In this document: piece by piece, positions 55,160 to 64,000 of the stretch | Layout of the letters: each line of letters begins with the position of its first letter | How positions within the stretch are numbered: the first letter of the stretch is position 1 | NCBI GenBank assembly: GCA_014843695.1 | Contig: CM026397.1 | Span: 50,351,799 to 50,415,798 of the forward strand | Length of the DNA: 64,000 nt | Direction: 5' to 3' | Source of the DNA: Archivesica marissinica | Taxonomy: Eukaryota; Mollusca; Bivalvia; Venerida; Vesicomyidae | Notes under the pieces: generated by a model | The model's database searches: none | The model's input: only the letters and a program-made list of their open reading frames with translations | Told to the model about the DNA's origin: nothing | Position numbers and translations under genes: made by a program

Positions 55160-57729
55160 ATTGATTTGTGTATTAATAAAATGCCAATAGAGTTAGATAC
55201 AAATGATAAATATATTGACAAAATATTCTGGGACAAAGAAAAAAGCCCGGATTATAAGATAATGATTGATTCTGAAATAATTAACCTTGAATCTATTGTT
55301 GATAACATTATTTTATCTAATACTGATATTGATACAGGTGTAGATAGTTTTGCCAATATCCTATATACAAATGCTTATACTGTTTTTGGTAGGTCTATTA
55401 ATTTGACGAAGCCTAACAGTAAGCGTCAATTTAAAAGTCCGTGGTATACGCAGGATTGTGAAACGGCTAGACGTGAATTTCGCTCAGCGAAGGCAATTTA
55501 TAGGAAAAACAAATCCAGTCATAACGGTGATCTATTAGTCGACAAACGCCGCATGTACCGTTGTGCTAAGCGAAAAGCCCGTGGTATTTTTAAGGCCAAA
55601 CAAAGACATAATATGCATAGCTTAGCTTCGTCACAACCACATCAATTTTGGAAAGAAATAAGAAAATTAAAATCAAATAAGAAAAAAGGAAGCACTATAA
55701 GTTCAGATAACTTTCTTAAACATTTTAAGAATGTTTTTTCAGATAATACTGATTTCTCTAATAATGATGTTGACAATGATTTGTTAAATAATAATTTAAT
55801 TACCGTCGATCAACTTGATAATTTGTTTACCGTTGATGAAATTTATAAAGCAATATCTGCACTAAAGCAAGGTAAAAGTGGAGGTATTGATTGCTTAACT
55901 CCTGAAATGTTTATTGAATGCAAAGATACACTGGCGCCATTATTATGTAAGATTTTTAACCACATGTATATAAATTGTATGTATCCAGTTAGTTGGACCA
56001 GAGGTGTCATTGTTCCTGTTCCTAAGAAAGGAGATCTAAATAATGTAAATAATTATAGGGGTATTACGCTTACCAGTATTTTTTCGAAAATATTTTCAAT
56101 TGTGCTGGATACACGTCTTCGAAAATGGGCTGAGGCAAATGAACTCTTATCAGATTTTCAGTTTGGTTTTCGTAAAGACAAAAGCACTGTAGATTGTATT
56201 TTTGTTTTAACCTCGATTATAGACAAAGTTATTTGTCTAGAAAAGAAGAAACTTTATTGTGCTTTCGTTGATTTTCGTAAAGCTTTCGATGTAGTGTACA
56301 GAAACGGTATTTGGTTTAAGCTATTACAGTATGGAGCTCAACTAAATTAGTTAATATGTTGCAAAAAATATACGAGAGTGTAAAATCATGTGTACGTATT
56401 AATGGAACTTACACTGACAATTTTGACTGTGTCAAAGGTGTAAAGCAAGGCGAACCATTATCACCGTTGCTATTTCTATTCTTTATCAACGATATGTACC
56501 AGTCAATTTACGATAATACAATAGACACCGTTAGTATTGATGAACTTCGTATGTTGTTATTATTATTTGCTGATGATACTGTTCTAATGTCTTATTCTAA
56601 AGAAGGTTTACAACGTTTGTTAAATAATCTACATATGTATTGCAACAAGTGGGACATTAGTGTAAATATTGATAAAACTGTTGTTATGGTGTTTAAAAAG
56701 GGCAACAGACCTAAACATATTGTAGTGTCATATAATAATTATAAGTTAAATATTGTTACAAAATTCACATACCTAGGTGTAACATTATCTGCTAATGGTA
56801 GTTTTTACCAAACACAAAAAGCGCTTTCACAGCAAGCAATGAGAGCTTTGTTTTCTCTTAATTCCTTGTTTGATGTTTTATCTTTTGAATTGTCGGAAAA
56901 AGTTAAGTTATTTGACTCCATGATCGCATCAATTCTAAACTATGGATGTGAAGTATGGGGTTTCCATAAAGCTCCTGACGTCGAACGTTTGCATTTAAAA
57001 TTTCTTAAACAAATATTACAAGTGCGACAGCAGACAACAAATGCAACAGTATATGGCGAGTTTGGACGTGTTCCATTATCTGTAATTCGTAAGGTTAGAA
57101 TAGTTAGATATTGGTATAAAATATCTAAATGTCCAAATTGTCTTGTGTATAAATTGTATAATATGCGTGATATGAATGGTAATTATATAAATAAATGGTC
57201 AACCGATGCTAAAACACTCTTAGACAACCTAGGGTTTTCCTATTTATGGAATAGTGCAGTTGTAACAAATGTACAAATACAGAGTGTAATAAAGTGTATA
57301 CATGATCAATATCTACAGCAGTGGTTCTCAGACCTTAGCAATCTACCTAAACTTGAAACCTATTGCATGTTTAAAACATATTTCCAACCAGAAAAGTATT
57401 TATCCTGTGTTAAAAATGTTAGTTATAGAATTAACTTGTCTAGATTTCGATGTTCTGCTCATAATTTACTCATAGAAGAAGGTCGTCATAGATATATTGA
57501 TAGAAACCAGAGAATTTGTACGAAATGCAATATGAATTGTATTGAAACTGAATATCACTTTTTATTAGTATGTCCATTCTATACAGAAGTAAGAAACAAC
57601 TGTTTACCACATTATTATTGTCATTGGCCTAAATTGAATAAGTTTAAGTCATTGTTACAATGTTCACAAAGTAGTATTATAAAAAAATTATCAAAATATA
57701 TTTACCAAGCATCTGTTATTAGAGGGTAG
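55160..57729 (+). pseudogene. Non-LTR retrotransposon ORF2 (reverse transcriptase), 5'-truncated, one frameshift
   Basis: Two frames, 55160-56343 and 56341-57729, form one reverse transcriptase broken by a single-base shift near 56340. The first carries the linker region, then GKSGGIDCLTPEMF (residues 237-249 from 55166), VPVPKKGDLN with NYRGITL (motifs 1-2), QFGFRKDKST (332-341) and motif A AFVDFRKAFD with Asp369. The second carries motif B GVKQGEPLSPLLF (28-40), motif C FADD (71-74), NIDKT (motif D), TYLGVTLS (motif E) and a C-terminal C-x2-C-x9-H-x4-C zinc box (C388, C391, H401, C406). The endonuclease domain that normally precedes RT is absent, which is usual 5' truncation. A single lesion means a recent insertion. 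It is jockey/CR1-like by motif style; the clade was not resolved. Confidence 0.93.
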
Positions 57730-57936
57730 TTGTCAATGAACACATTTACGTATGTATATTTATTATATATTTTCAAACTACGATACCCATTAATTTTAAT
57801 TTTGTTTTCGTGCTTTTCTCATGTATTATATTGTAATTGTATATTATGTACTGTCCGTCGTACATGTTGTATAGGCGACGAACAATTGTGTTTAATGCCA
57901 ATAAACTCTGAAACTGAAAAAAAACAAAAAAAAACT
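57730..57936 (+). mobile_element. 3' UTR and poly-A tail of the LINE
   Basis: Follows the stop codon. AATAAA at 57900-57905 precedes an A-rich run (57917-57934), so this LINE ends in a poly-A-type tail and not in the hairpin plus TAAATAA module of the local SINEs. It is therefore unlikely to be their mobilising partner. Confidence 0.8.
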
Positions 57937-57939
57937 GTT

Positions 57940-58034
57940 TGTTCGGAGTTCAAGTGTGTAGTTGTTTGTTCGGAGTTCAAGTGTGTAGTTGTTTGTTCGG
58001 AGTTCAAGTGTGTAGTTGTTTGTTCGGAGTTCTG
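57940..58034. repeat. 27-bp tandem repeat, about 3.5 units
   Basis: Units contain GTTCGGAGTTCAAGTGTGTA GTTGTTT, directly after the LINE poly-A tail. Unrelated in sequence to the 27-bp array at 5.9 kb. Confidence 0.94.
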
Positions 58035-58049
58035 ACGATAAGTTGATGA

Positions 58050-58525
58050 TTTCAGTGTGTCTATCCTCGCCTCCAGCGAACCATGTGGGCGAGCGTTGAT
58101 TATGATTATTAGTACGTGCCTTGCACTGTCGAGTATTCGTGTTGATATGCAGATGTTCCTGGCTGATGTCTTGTATATTGTAGAGTAGTGTTCTTGTTGT
58201 ATCCGATGATGGTGAGATAAAAGATGACATCGTGAGGCGGCTTCTTCTTCCTTTCAGGGTGACAAATCCTGAGATATTGGTGGCTTCTTTCCAAAAAGGT
58301 TCATGTTAGGACAACCCTCCTCATTGTTGGTCATCCCGCAGCAGCAAATAAACGAATCTGACAGTTATAAATCTGGCCTTCTCGGTCGCTCTTGGGTCCG
58401 TCCATACCTCCACCACGTTCCGACTGTGCGATGTGCCCCGTCCGCGACGTGCTGCCGTGCGGAGATCGGCCAGGATGATATGTGTCCGCAAAACGTCGGG
58501 TGATCTTGCACATCAACTCAGGTCA
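58050..58525 (-). mobile_element. Hairpin-tailed retroposon, unclassified, copy 2
   Basis: Minus strand: hairpin CGCTCGCCCACATGG ... GGAGGCGAGG near 58058-58098 is followed by GATAGACACAC and AATCATCAACT. Shared blocks with 53.19-53.87 kb include TGCTGCGGGATGACCAAC, GAGGAGGGTTGTCC and CCAGATTTATAACTGTCAG. The hairpin stem differs from copy 1 (CTCGCC/GGCGAG against AGTCGCC/GGCGACT). Confidence 0.6.
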
Positions 58526-58699
58526 TGTGTATTTACCCAAATAGCTACGGGTCAGTGGTCATGTTACAAGTCACATGACTAATCTAGGTCACATGGTTGC
58601 TAACCTCTGTTGGCAATATTCACTACAATGTATACATATACTCAAATGTAACAACAAAATATCGGTAACAGGAAAATGTGAAATGTGTGTTTGTGTGGT

Positions 58700-58920
58700 T
58701 AACAACTCTCCATCAGCCTTGGTCATATGGCGAGTCCACAGAGGGCTCCTCCAGTCAGTATGCCAGGCACGGACGGCCACCCGGTATCTTTTGAAAGCCA
58801 GCTGGATAGCTTTCTTACTTACAATAGTTCGACACCGCCAGTGTGATTTGAACCTGCAGCTGTGATGGGCAAGTGATTTGAAGCCAACGACATGAACGAC
58901 TCGGTCACGGAGGTCCCAAA
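58700..58920 (-). mobile_element. SINE-D copy
   Basis: Head CTCCGTGACCGAGTCGTTCA with GTCGTTGGCTTCAAATC, box B region GCAGGTTCAAATCAC, body AGCTATCCAGCTGGCTTTC and TCCACAGAGGGCTCC toward the 3' end. Confidence 0.78.
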
Positions 58921-59144
58921 TATGTGACATGGGCTGGGGGGGATACAAGTAGTTCTAACAACATTAGTAAACTAATTAAACTAAGTAATCCAAATAGAAA
59001 ACGAGTTCACTTAGAAAAATACCTGTGCTTCGAGTTTCATTGGTCAGTCCATACAAACACCTGCCCGAAGGCAGGCATTGTAAGTGTGGAACTAAGCACA
59101 TTAATATCTAGATTTGGTAAATTTCGATTTCAAATTATAATCCC

Positions 59145-59275
59145 CAGATATTATTGGTGGAGGAAGACCCAGCGTTGCCTTGCCAGTACGTGACGTGCGA
59201 ACACACAGCTAGAACCACCAACCTTCCGCACGCCAGCTTCCGCACATATAGAATTCTACACCGTCTTCGTGGCAT
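59145..59275 (-). mobile_element. SINE-D-like fragment, 5'-truncated
   Basis: ATTATTGGTGGAGGAAGACC matches the SINE-D 3' end (complement of CACCAATAATAGCTGG), then CGCCAGCTTCCGCACAT and GAATTCTACACCG in the body region. No head. Confidence 0.55.
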
Positions 59276-59312
59276 AAGATGAACACATGTGTAACAACAT
59301 AGGTCTATACTA

Positions 59313-59575
59313 CGTCTCCGTGGCCCAGTGGTTAAGGCGTCCGCCTACGGAGCGGGGGGTCGAAGGTTCGAATCTCGTCAGGGGTTCGTTCTGATATGGC
59401 CGGTTGGTGAGCCGCCAGCTAGTTAAATAATGGTTACCGATTGCCTACCTAGCATAGGATTCGGGAAGTACTGATGTTCATAAAAAAAGGTGTCTCATAA
59501 GTCAGAAATGACTGGCCCTTTAAATAGGGGTGACACTATAATAAACAAACACTTTACTTTTTACTTTACTATGGA
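59313..59575 (+). mobile_element. tRNA-Arg-like retroposon
   Basis: Head CTCCGTGGCCCAGTGGTTAA with GGCGTCCGCCTACGGAGCGG (loop CTACGGA, anticodon ACG, Arg-like) and box B AGGTTCGAATCTC. The T stem and acceptor stem do not pair, so this is not a functional tRNA. It is followed by a body (GCCGGTTGGTGAGCCGCC, GGATTCGGGAAGTACTGATG) and AATAAACAAACACTTTAC. Confidence 0.68.
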
Positions 59576-60229
59576 ATGGTATATATATATATATCAATGT
59601 ATATCTATATATATGATTCTGATATATATTGTAATTGCTTGGCGACGTCGTTTGTCGATGCAGCTTAGATGCTCGTACAAGTGCTCGTACATGATTCCTT
59701 AATTAATGTTTGTATTTCGTCTTGCCAGAGGATTTATTTTTTGGCTGGATATTAAAGATGCGTTGGGGAAAGTATTTTGAAAATATACGTCTCTGAATAC
59801 AATAGCCGTCTGGTTACTTAATATATGGTGTAATTCATTAAGGTATGTGTACGTAAAAGAACCAGATGTGATCTATGTTTGGTTTGTAATTTCAATGTCT
59901 ATAGTTATCTCTCGCTCTTGTATTGTGTCATTGTTTTTTGTCTTGCTCTCCCGTCGGCGTCGGAAAATAATTAATGATACAAGGTATACTCAGAATTCCA
60001 TAAGATTGCGGAGAGAAAAATTCTGCCACCACGAAAAAGATGTCGAAGTTCCCGGATGAAGCCACACACGTGACAAGGACGATTGTGATTGGTTAGCATC
60101 AGGCTTCTGTAGTGCGCGTTATGCAAAATGACCTCCTCGCTAAAAACCGATGTCCGGCTGAGCGCATATACTGACGTGCGAACAGTAGTTACTACTCTTT
60201 AAGCATTGTAAAAATTATAAACAAATTTA
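59576..60229. other. No gene recognised
   Basis: (TA)n-rich at 59581-59630, then unremarkable sequence. No coding motif. Confidence 0.5.
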
Positions 60230-60530
60230 CATTATACTATTGTAAATTGCGTTTTTATACTTCCTCCAACATCACATATGTCTCGAAGTTCATTTATGTA
60301 AAATTCAAAGTTAAGGTCTACCTTCAATTAGTTGTTTCTAGAATGACCCGTCATTCCAAACATCCACAACCATTGTAAAGGAACACAAACAATTGAATAG
60401 GAATGAATATGTCTGTCTCCAATATGGAGACAGACGGTTTATTTTGAAACAAGATAAACTGATAAGCAAAAGGTGTAAATGAATGCACCTTAACAATGTT
60501 CAAAATACATAAAGTTGGACATAAAATCCA
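60230..60530 (+). repeat. Dispersed repeat, uninterrupted copy (empty site for the SINE at 23.93 kb)
   Basis: CCAACATCACATATGTCTCG, AACAATTGAATAGG, GACGGTTTATTTTGAAAC and GGTGTAAATGAATGCACC follow the same order as 23695-23931 plus 24130 onward. GTAAATGAATGCA occurs once here. Confidence 0.78.
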
Positions 60531-60600
60531 CCAACCGTCCAACCAAGAGACATACGGACATGTGATGTAGTAGGAATTTGAAAAAGTGAAAACCTTTACC

Positions 60601-60800
60601 AGCAACTGTAGATCCGTGCTGTGTAATTCCTAACGACAACATCATATAGAGCACTCAAAAGCCACGACAACTATATTCTGCACAGACTCTGGGCCAGCAA
60701 CTGTAGATCCGTGCTGTGTAATTCCTAACGACACAATCAGATATAGCACTCAGAAGCCACGACAAATATATTCTGCACTGACTCTGTGTCACCAACTGTA
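60601..60800. repeat. 95-bp tandem duplication
   Basis: AGCAACTGTAGATCCGTGCT, GTGTAATTCCTAACGAC and AGCCACGACAACTATATTC occur twice in tandem, with a third partial start (CCAACTGTATGCC). Confidence 0.92.
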
Positions 60801-60803
60801 TGC

Positions 60804-61237
60804 CCTTGCTAAGGAATTCATATAAAGAGAAAATTAGAAATACTTCATATGTCAATAAAGGTGTTCAGAGAAGTATTTGTGTTGTTTTAATGCTTGCTTC
60901 TGAATGTATCGGGTGATGAGAATTAGGCAGAAATGTTTGCTGAGAGTAGATTATATGCTCAGAATAGCTTCAAGGTGGGAAGACAGCTGCATATATAACA
61001 TGGATTTAATGCGTGTGTTGTTGTTCCAATGGTACGAAAACAACAGCGGAAGTGAGTACAAACAGGTAAGTAACCTCATTTATTTTCGAGCGAGTTTAAA
61101 TGTTTCCCGGAAACCACTCATCTATATTTAATTACTAGCACACGAATCCTTCCTGACGCAGCAACATACAATGTAGTTATGAAATTTTCAGTGAAAAAGG
61201 AAAATTGGAGGAAATCCATACCAGTGTAATCGCTTTA
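60804..61237. other. No gene recognised
   Basis: Nothing identifiable. Confidence 0.5.
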
Positions 61238-61239
61238 CA

Positions 61240-61290
<51 letters not shown>
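61238..61290. repeat. (CGCA)n microsatellite
   Basis: About 13 CGCA units immediately before the 30-bp satellite. Confidence 0.96.
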
Positions 61291-61329
61291 CGCACCTTTC
61301 ACCGGGTCAACAACTGTGACATATATACA

Positions 61330-64000
61330 CATACTGACATATTTGAGGAACAACTGTGCCATACTGACATATTTGAGGAACAACTGTACCATACGTTTGG
61401 GTTTTGACATATTTGAGGAACAACTGTGCCATACCGATATATTTGAGGAATAACTGTGCAATACTGACATATTTGAGGAACAACTGTACGATACTGACAT
61501 ATTTGAGGAACAACTGTGCCATACTGACATATTTGGGGAACAACTGTACCATACTGACATATTTGAGGAACAACTGTACCATACTGACATATTTGAGGAA
61601 CAACTGTGCCATACTGACATATTTCAGGAACAACTGTACCATATTGACATATTTGAGGAACACCTGTACCATACTGACATATTAATTTGAGGAACAACCG
61701 TACCATACTGACATATTTGAGGAACAACTCTGCCATACTGACATATTTAAGGAACAACTGTGCCATACTGACATATTTGAGGAACAACTGTACCATACTG
61801 ACATATTTGAGGAACAACTGTACCATACTGACATATTTGAGGAACAACTGTGCCATACTGACATATTTGGAGAACAACTGTACCATACTGACGTATTTGA
61901 GGAACACCTGTACCATACTGACATATTTGAGGAACAACTGTACCATACTGACATATTTGAGGAACAACTGTGCAATACTGACATATTTGAGGAACAACTG
62001 TACCATACTGACATATTTGAGGAACAACTGTGCCATACTGACATATTTGAGGAACAACCGTGCCATACTGACATATTTGAGGAACAACTGTACCATACTG
62101 ACATATTTGAGGAACACCTGTACCATACTGACATATAATGTTGAGGAACAACCGTACCATACTGATATATTTGAGGAACAACTGTGCCATACTGACATAT
62201 TTAAGGAACAACTGTGCCATACTGACATATTTGAGGAACAACTGTACCATACTGACATATTTGAGGAACAACTGTACCATACTGACATATTTGAAGAACA
62301 ACTGTGCCATACTGACATATTTGAGGAACAACTGTACCATACTGACATATTTGAGGAACAACTGTACCATACTGACATATTTGAGGAACAACTGTGCCAT
62401 ACTGACATATTTGAGGAACAACCGTGCCATACTGACATATTTGAGGAACAACTGTACCATACTGACATGTTTGAGGAACAACTGTACCATACTGACATAT
62501 TGGGGAACAACTGTACCATACTGACATATTTGAGGAACACCTGTACCATACTGACATATTTGAGGAACAACTGTGCCATACTGACATATTTAAGTAACAA
62601 CTGTGCCATACTGACATATTTGAGGAACAACTGTGCCATACTGACATATTTGAGGAGCAAAAGTGCCATACTGACATATTTGAGGAACAACTGTACCATA
62701 CTGACATATTTGAGGAACAACTGTGCCATACTGACATATTTGAGGAACAACTGTACCATACTGATATATTTCAGGAACAACTGTACCATACTGACATATT
62801 TGAGGAACAACTGTGCCATACTGACATATTTGAGGAACAACTGTACCATACTGACATATTTGAGGAACAACTGTACCATACTGACATATTTGAGGAACAA
62901 CTGTACCATACTGACATATTTGAGGAACAACTGTGCCATACTGACATATTTGAGGAACAACTGTACCAGACTGACATATTTGAGGAACAACTGTACCATA
63001 CTGACATATTTGAGGAACAACTGTGCCATACTGACATATTTGGGGAACAACTGTACCATACTGACATATTTGAGGAACACCTGTACCATACTGACATATT
63101 TGAGGAACAACTGTACCATACTGACATATTTGAGGAACAACTGTGCAATACTGACATATTTGAGGAACAACTGTACCATACTGACATATTTGAGGAACAA
63201 CTGTGCCATACTGATATATTTGAGGAACAACCGTGCCATACTGACATATTTGAGGAACAACTGTACCATACTGACATATTTGAGGAACACCTGTACCATA
63301 CTGACATATAATGTTGAGGAACAACCGTACCATACTGATATATTTGAGGAACAACTGTGCCATACTGACATATTTAAGGAACAACTGTGCCATACTGACA
63401 TATTTGAGGAACAACTGTACCATACTGACATATTTGAGGAACAACTGTACCATACTGACATATTTGAAGAACAACTGTGCCATACTGACATATTTGAGGA
63501 ACAACTGTACCATACTGACATATTTGAGGAACAACTGTACCATACTGACATATTTGAGGAACAACTGTGCCATACTGACATATTTCAGGAACAACTGTAC
63601 CATATTGACATATTTGAGGAACACCTGTACCATACTGACATAATAATTTGAGGAACAACCGTACCATACTGACATATTTGAGGAACAACTCTGCCATACT
63701 GACATATTTAAGGAACAACTGTGCCATACTGACATATTTGAGGAACAACTGTACCATACTGACATATTTGAGGAACAACTGTACCATACTGACATATTTG
63801 AGGAACAACTGTACCATACTGACATATTTGAGGAACAACTGTACCATACTGACATATTTGAAGAACAACTGTGCCATACTGACATATTTGAGGAACAACT
63901 GTACCATACTGACATATTTGAGGAACAACTGTACCATACTGACATATTTGAGGAACAACTGTGCCATACTGACATATTTCAGGAACAACTGTACCATATT
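61330..64000. repeat. 30-bp satellite array, at least 89 units, continues past the window
   Basis: Units contain TGAGGAACAACTGTACCATA and CTGACATATT with TACC/TGCC and a few other variants. The left edge is more diverged (ACGTTTGGGTTTTGACATA). Because 30 is a multiple of three and the unit is stop-free in several phases, both strands show frames of up to about 760 codons; none is annotated as a gene. Confidence 0.98.

Noticed and set aside
59313..59390. Functional tRNA-Arg(ACG) gene
   Set aside because: Acceptor and T stems do not pair, and repeat-like body sequence follows directly.
61177..64000. Long frames on both strands over the last 2.7 kb
   Set aside because: Products of the stop-free 30-bp unit; no start context, no non-repetitive domain.

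Overview
The window reads as AT-rich nuclear DNA of an animal, most likely a mollusc and probably a bivalve. The grounds are: one spliced GPCR exon; many tRNA-derived SINEs, including one family with the V-domain centre known from molluscan RUDI-type V-SINEs; jockey/CR1-like LINE relics; many foldback and TIR mini-elements; and very abundant minisatellites. There are no operons, ribosome binding sites or prokaryotic genes. The taxon is an inference from repeat content and was not tested by a search.

Host coding content is tiny. The only host gene segment I can support is the first coding exon of a class A peptide-receptor-like GPCR on the minus strand (20515 to 20090), ending at a clean splice donor. 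The largest protein-coding relic is a 5'-truncated non-LTR retrotransposon ORF2 (55.16-57.73 kb) that keeps nearly all reverse transcriptase motifs and is broken by one frameshift. Older RT fragments lie at 1-165, 322-522, 21.17 kb, 29.57-30.80 kb and 34.40-34.65 kb.

Working names for the SINE families are used below. SINE-T has a tRNA-Thr-like head (anticodon GGT or TGT), a body, and a 3' hairpin followed by a TAAATAAACGT tail. SINE-S has a class-II-tRNA-like head and the same kind of hairpin tail. SINE-L has a Leu(CAG)-like head. SINE-V has the V-domain body and shares its 3' tail with SINE-L. SINE-D has a head like SINE-S but another body. A separate Arg-like retroposon lies at 59.3 kb. 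Several copies have target-site duplications, and some are nested.

Region by region: 0-4.3 kb holds LINE relics, a foldback, a (GACA)n tract and nested SINEs. 4.3-7.7 kb holds a mini-element, a 38-bp array, SINE-T copies and a 27-bp array. 8-19 kb is SINE-dense with 65-bp and 35-bp arrays. 20 kb holds the GPCR exon. 22.8-31.6 kb holds a 74-bp array, SINEs, foldbacks and a LINE relic swollen by two minisatellites. 31.6-43.8 kb holds SINEs, a TIR family and five more arrays, some grown inside transposable elements. 44.1-52.4 kb is one 60-bp satellite of about 139 units. 52.5-61.3 kb holds TIR and foldback elements and the best-preserved LINE. From 61.3 kb to the end is a 30-bp satellite that leaves the window.

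The main theme is not a gene system. It is (1) a structured 3' hairpin plus TAAATAA module shared by otherwise unrelated retroposons, seen once as a 53-bp hairpin-only insertion with a perfect target-site duplication, and (2) repeated birth of minisatellites inside individual transposable-element copies. The long open frames across the arrays are products of the repeat unit and are not annotated as genes.
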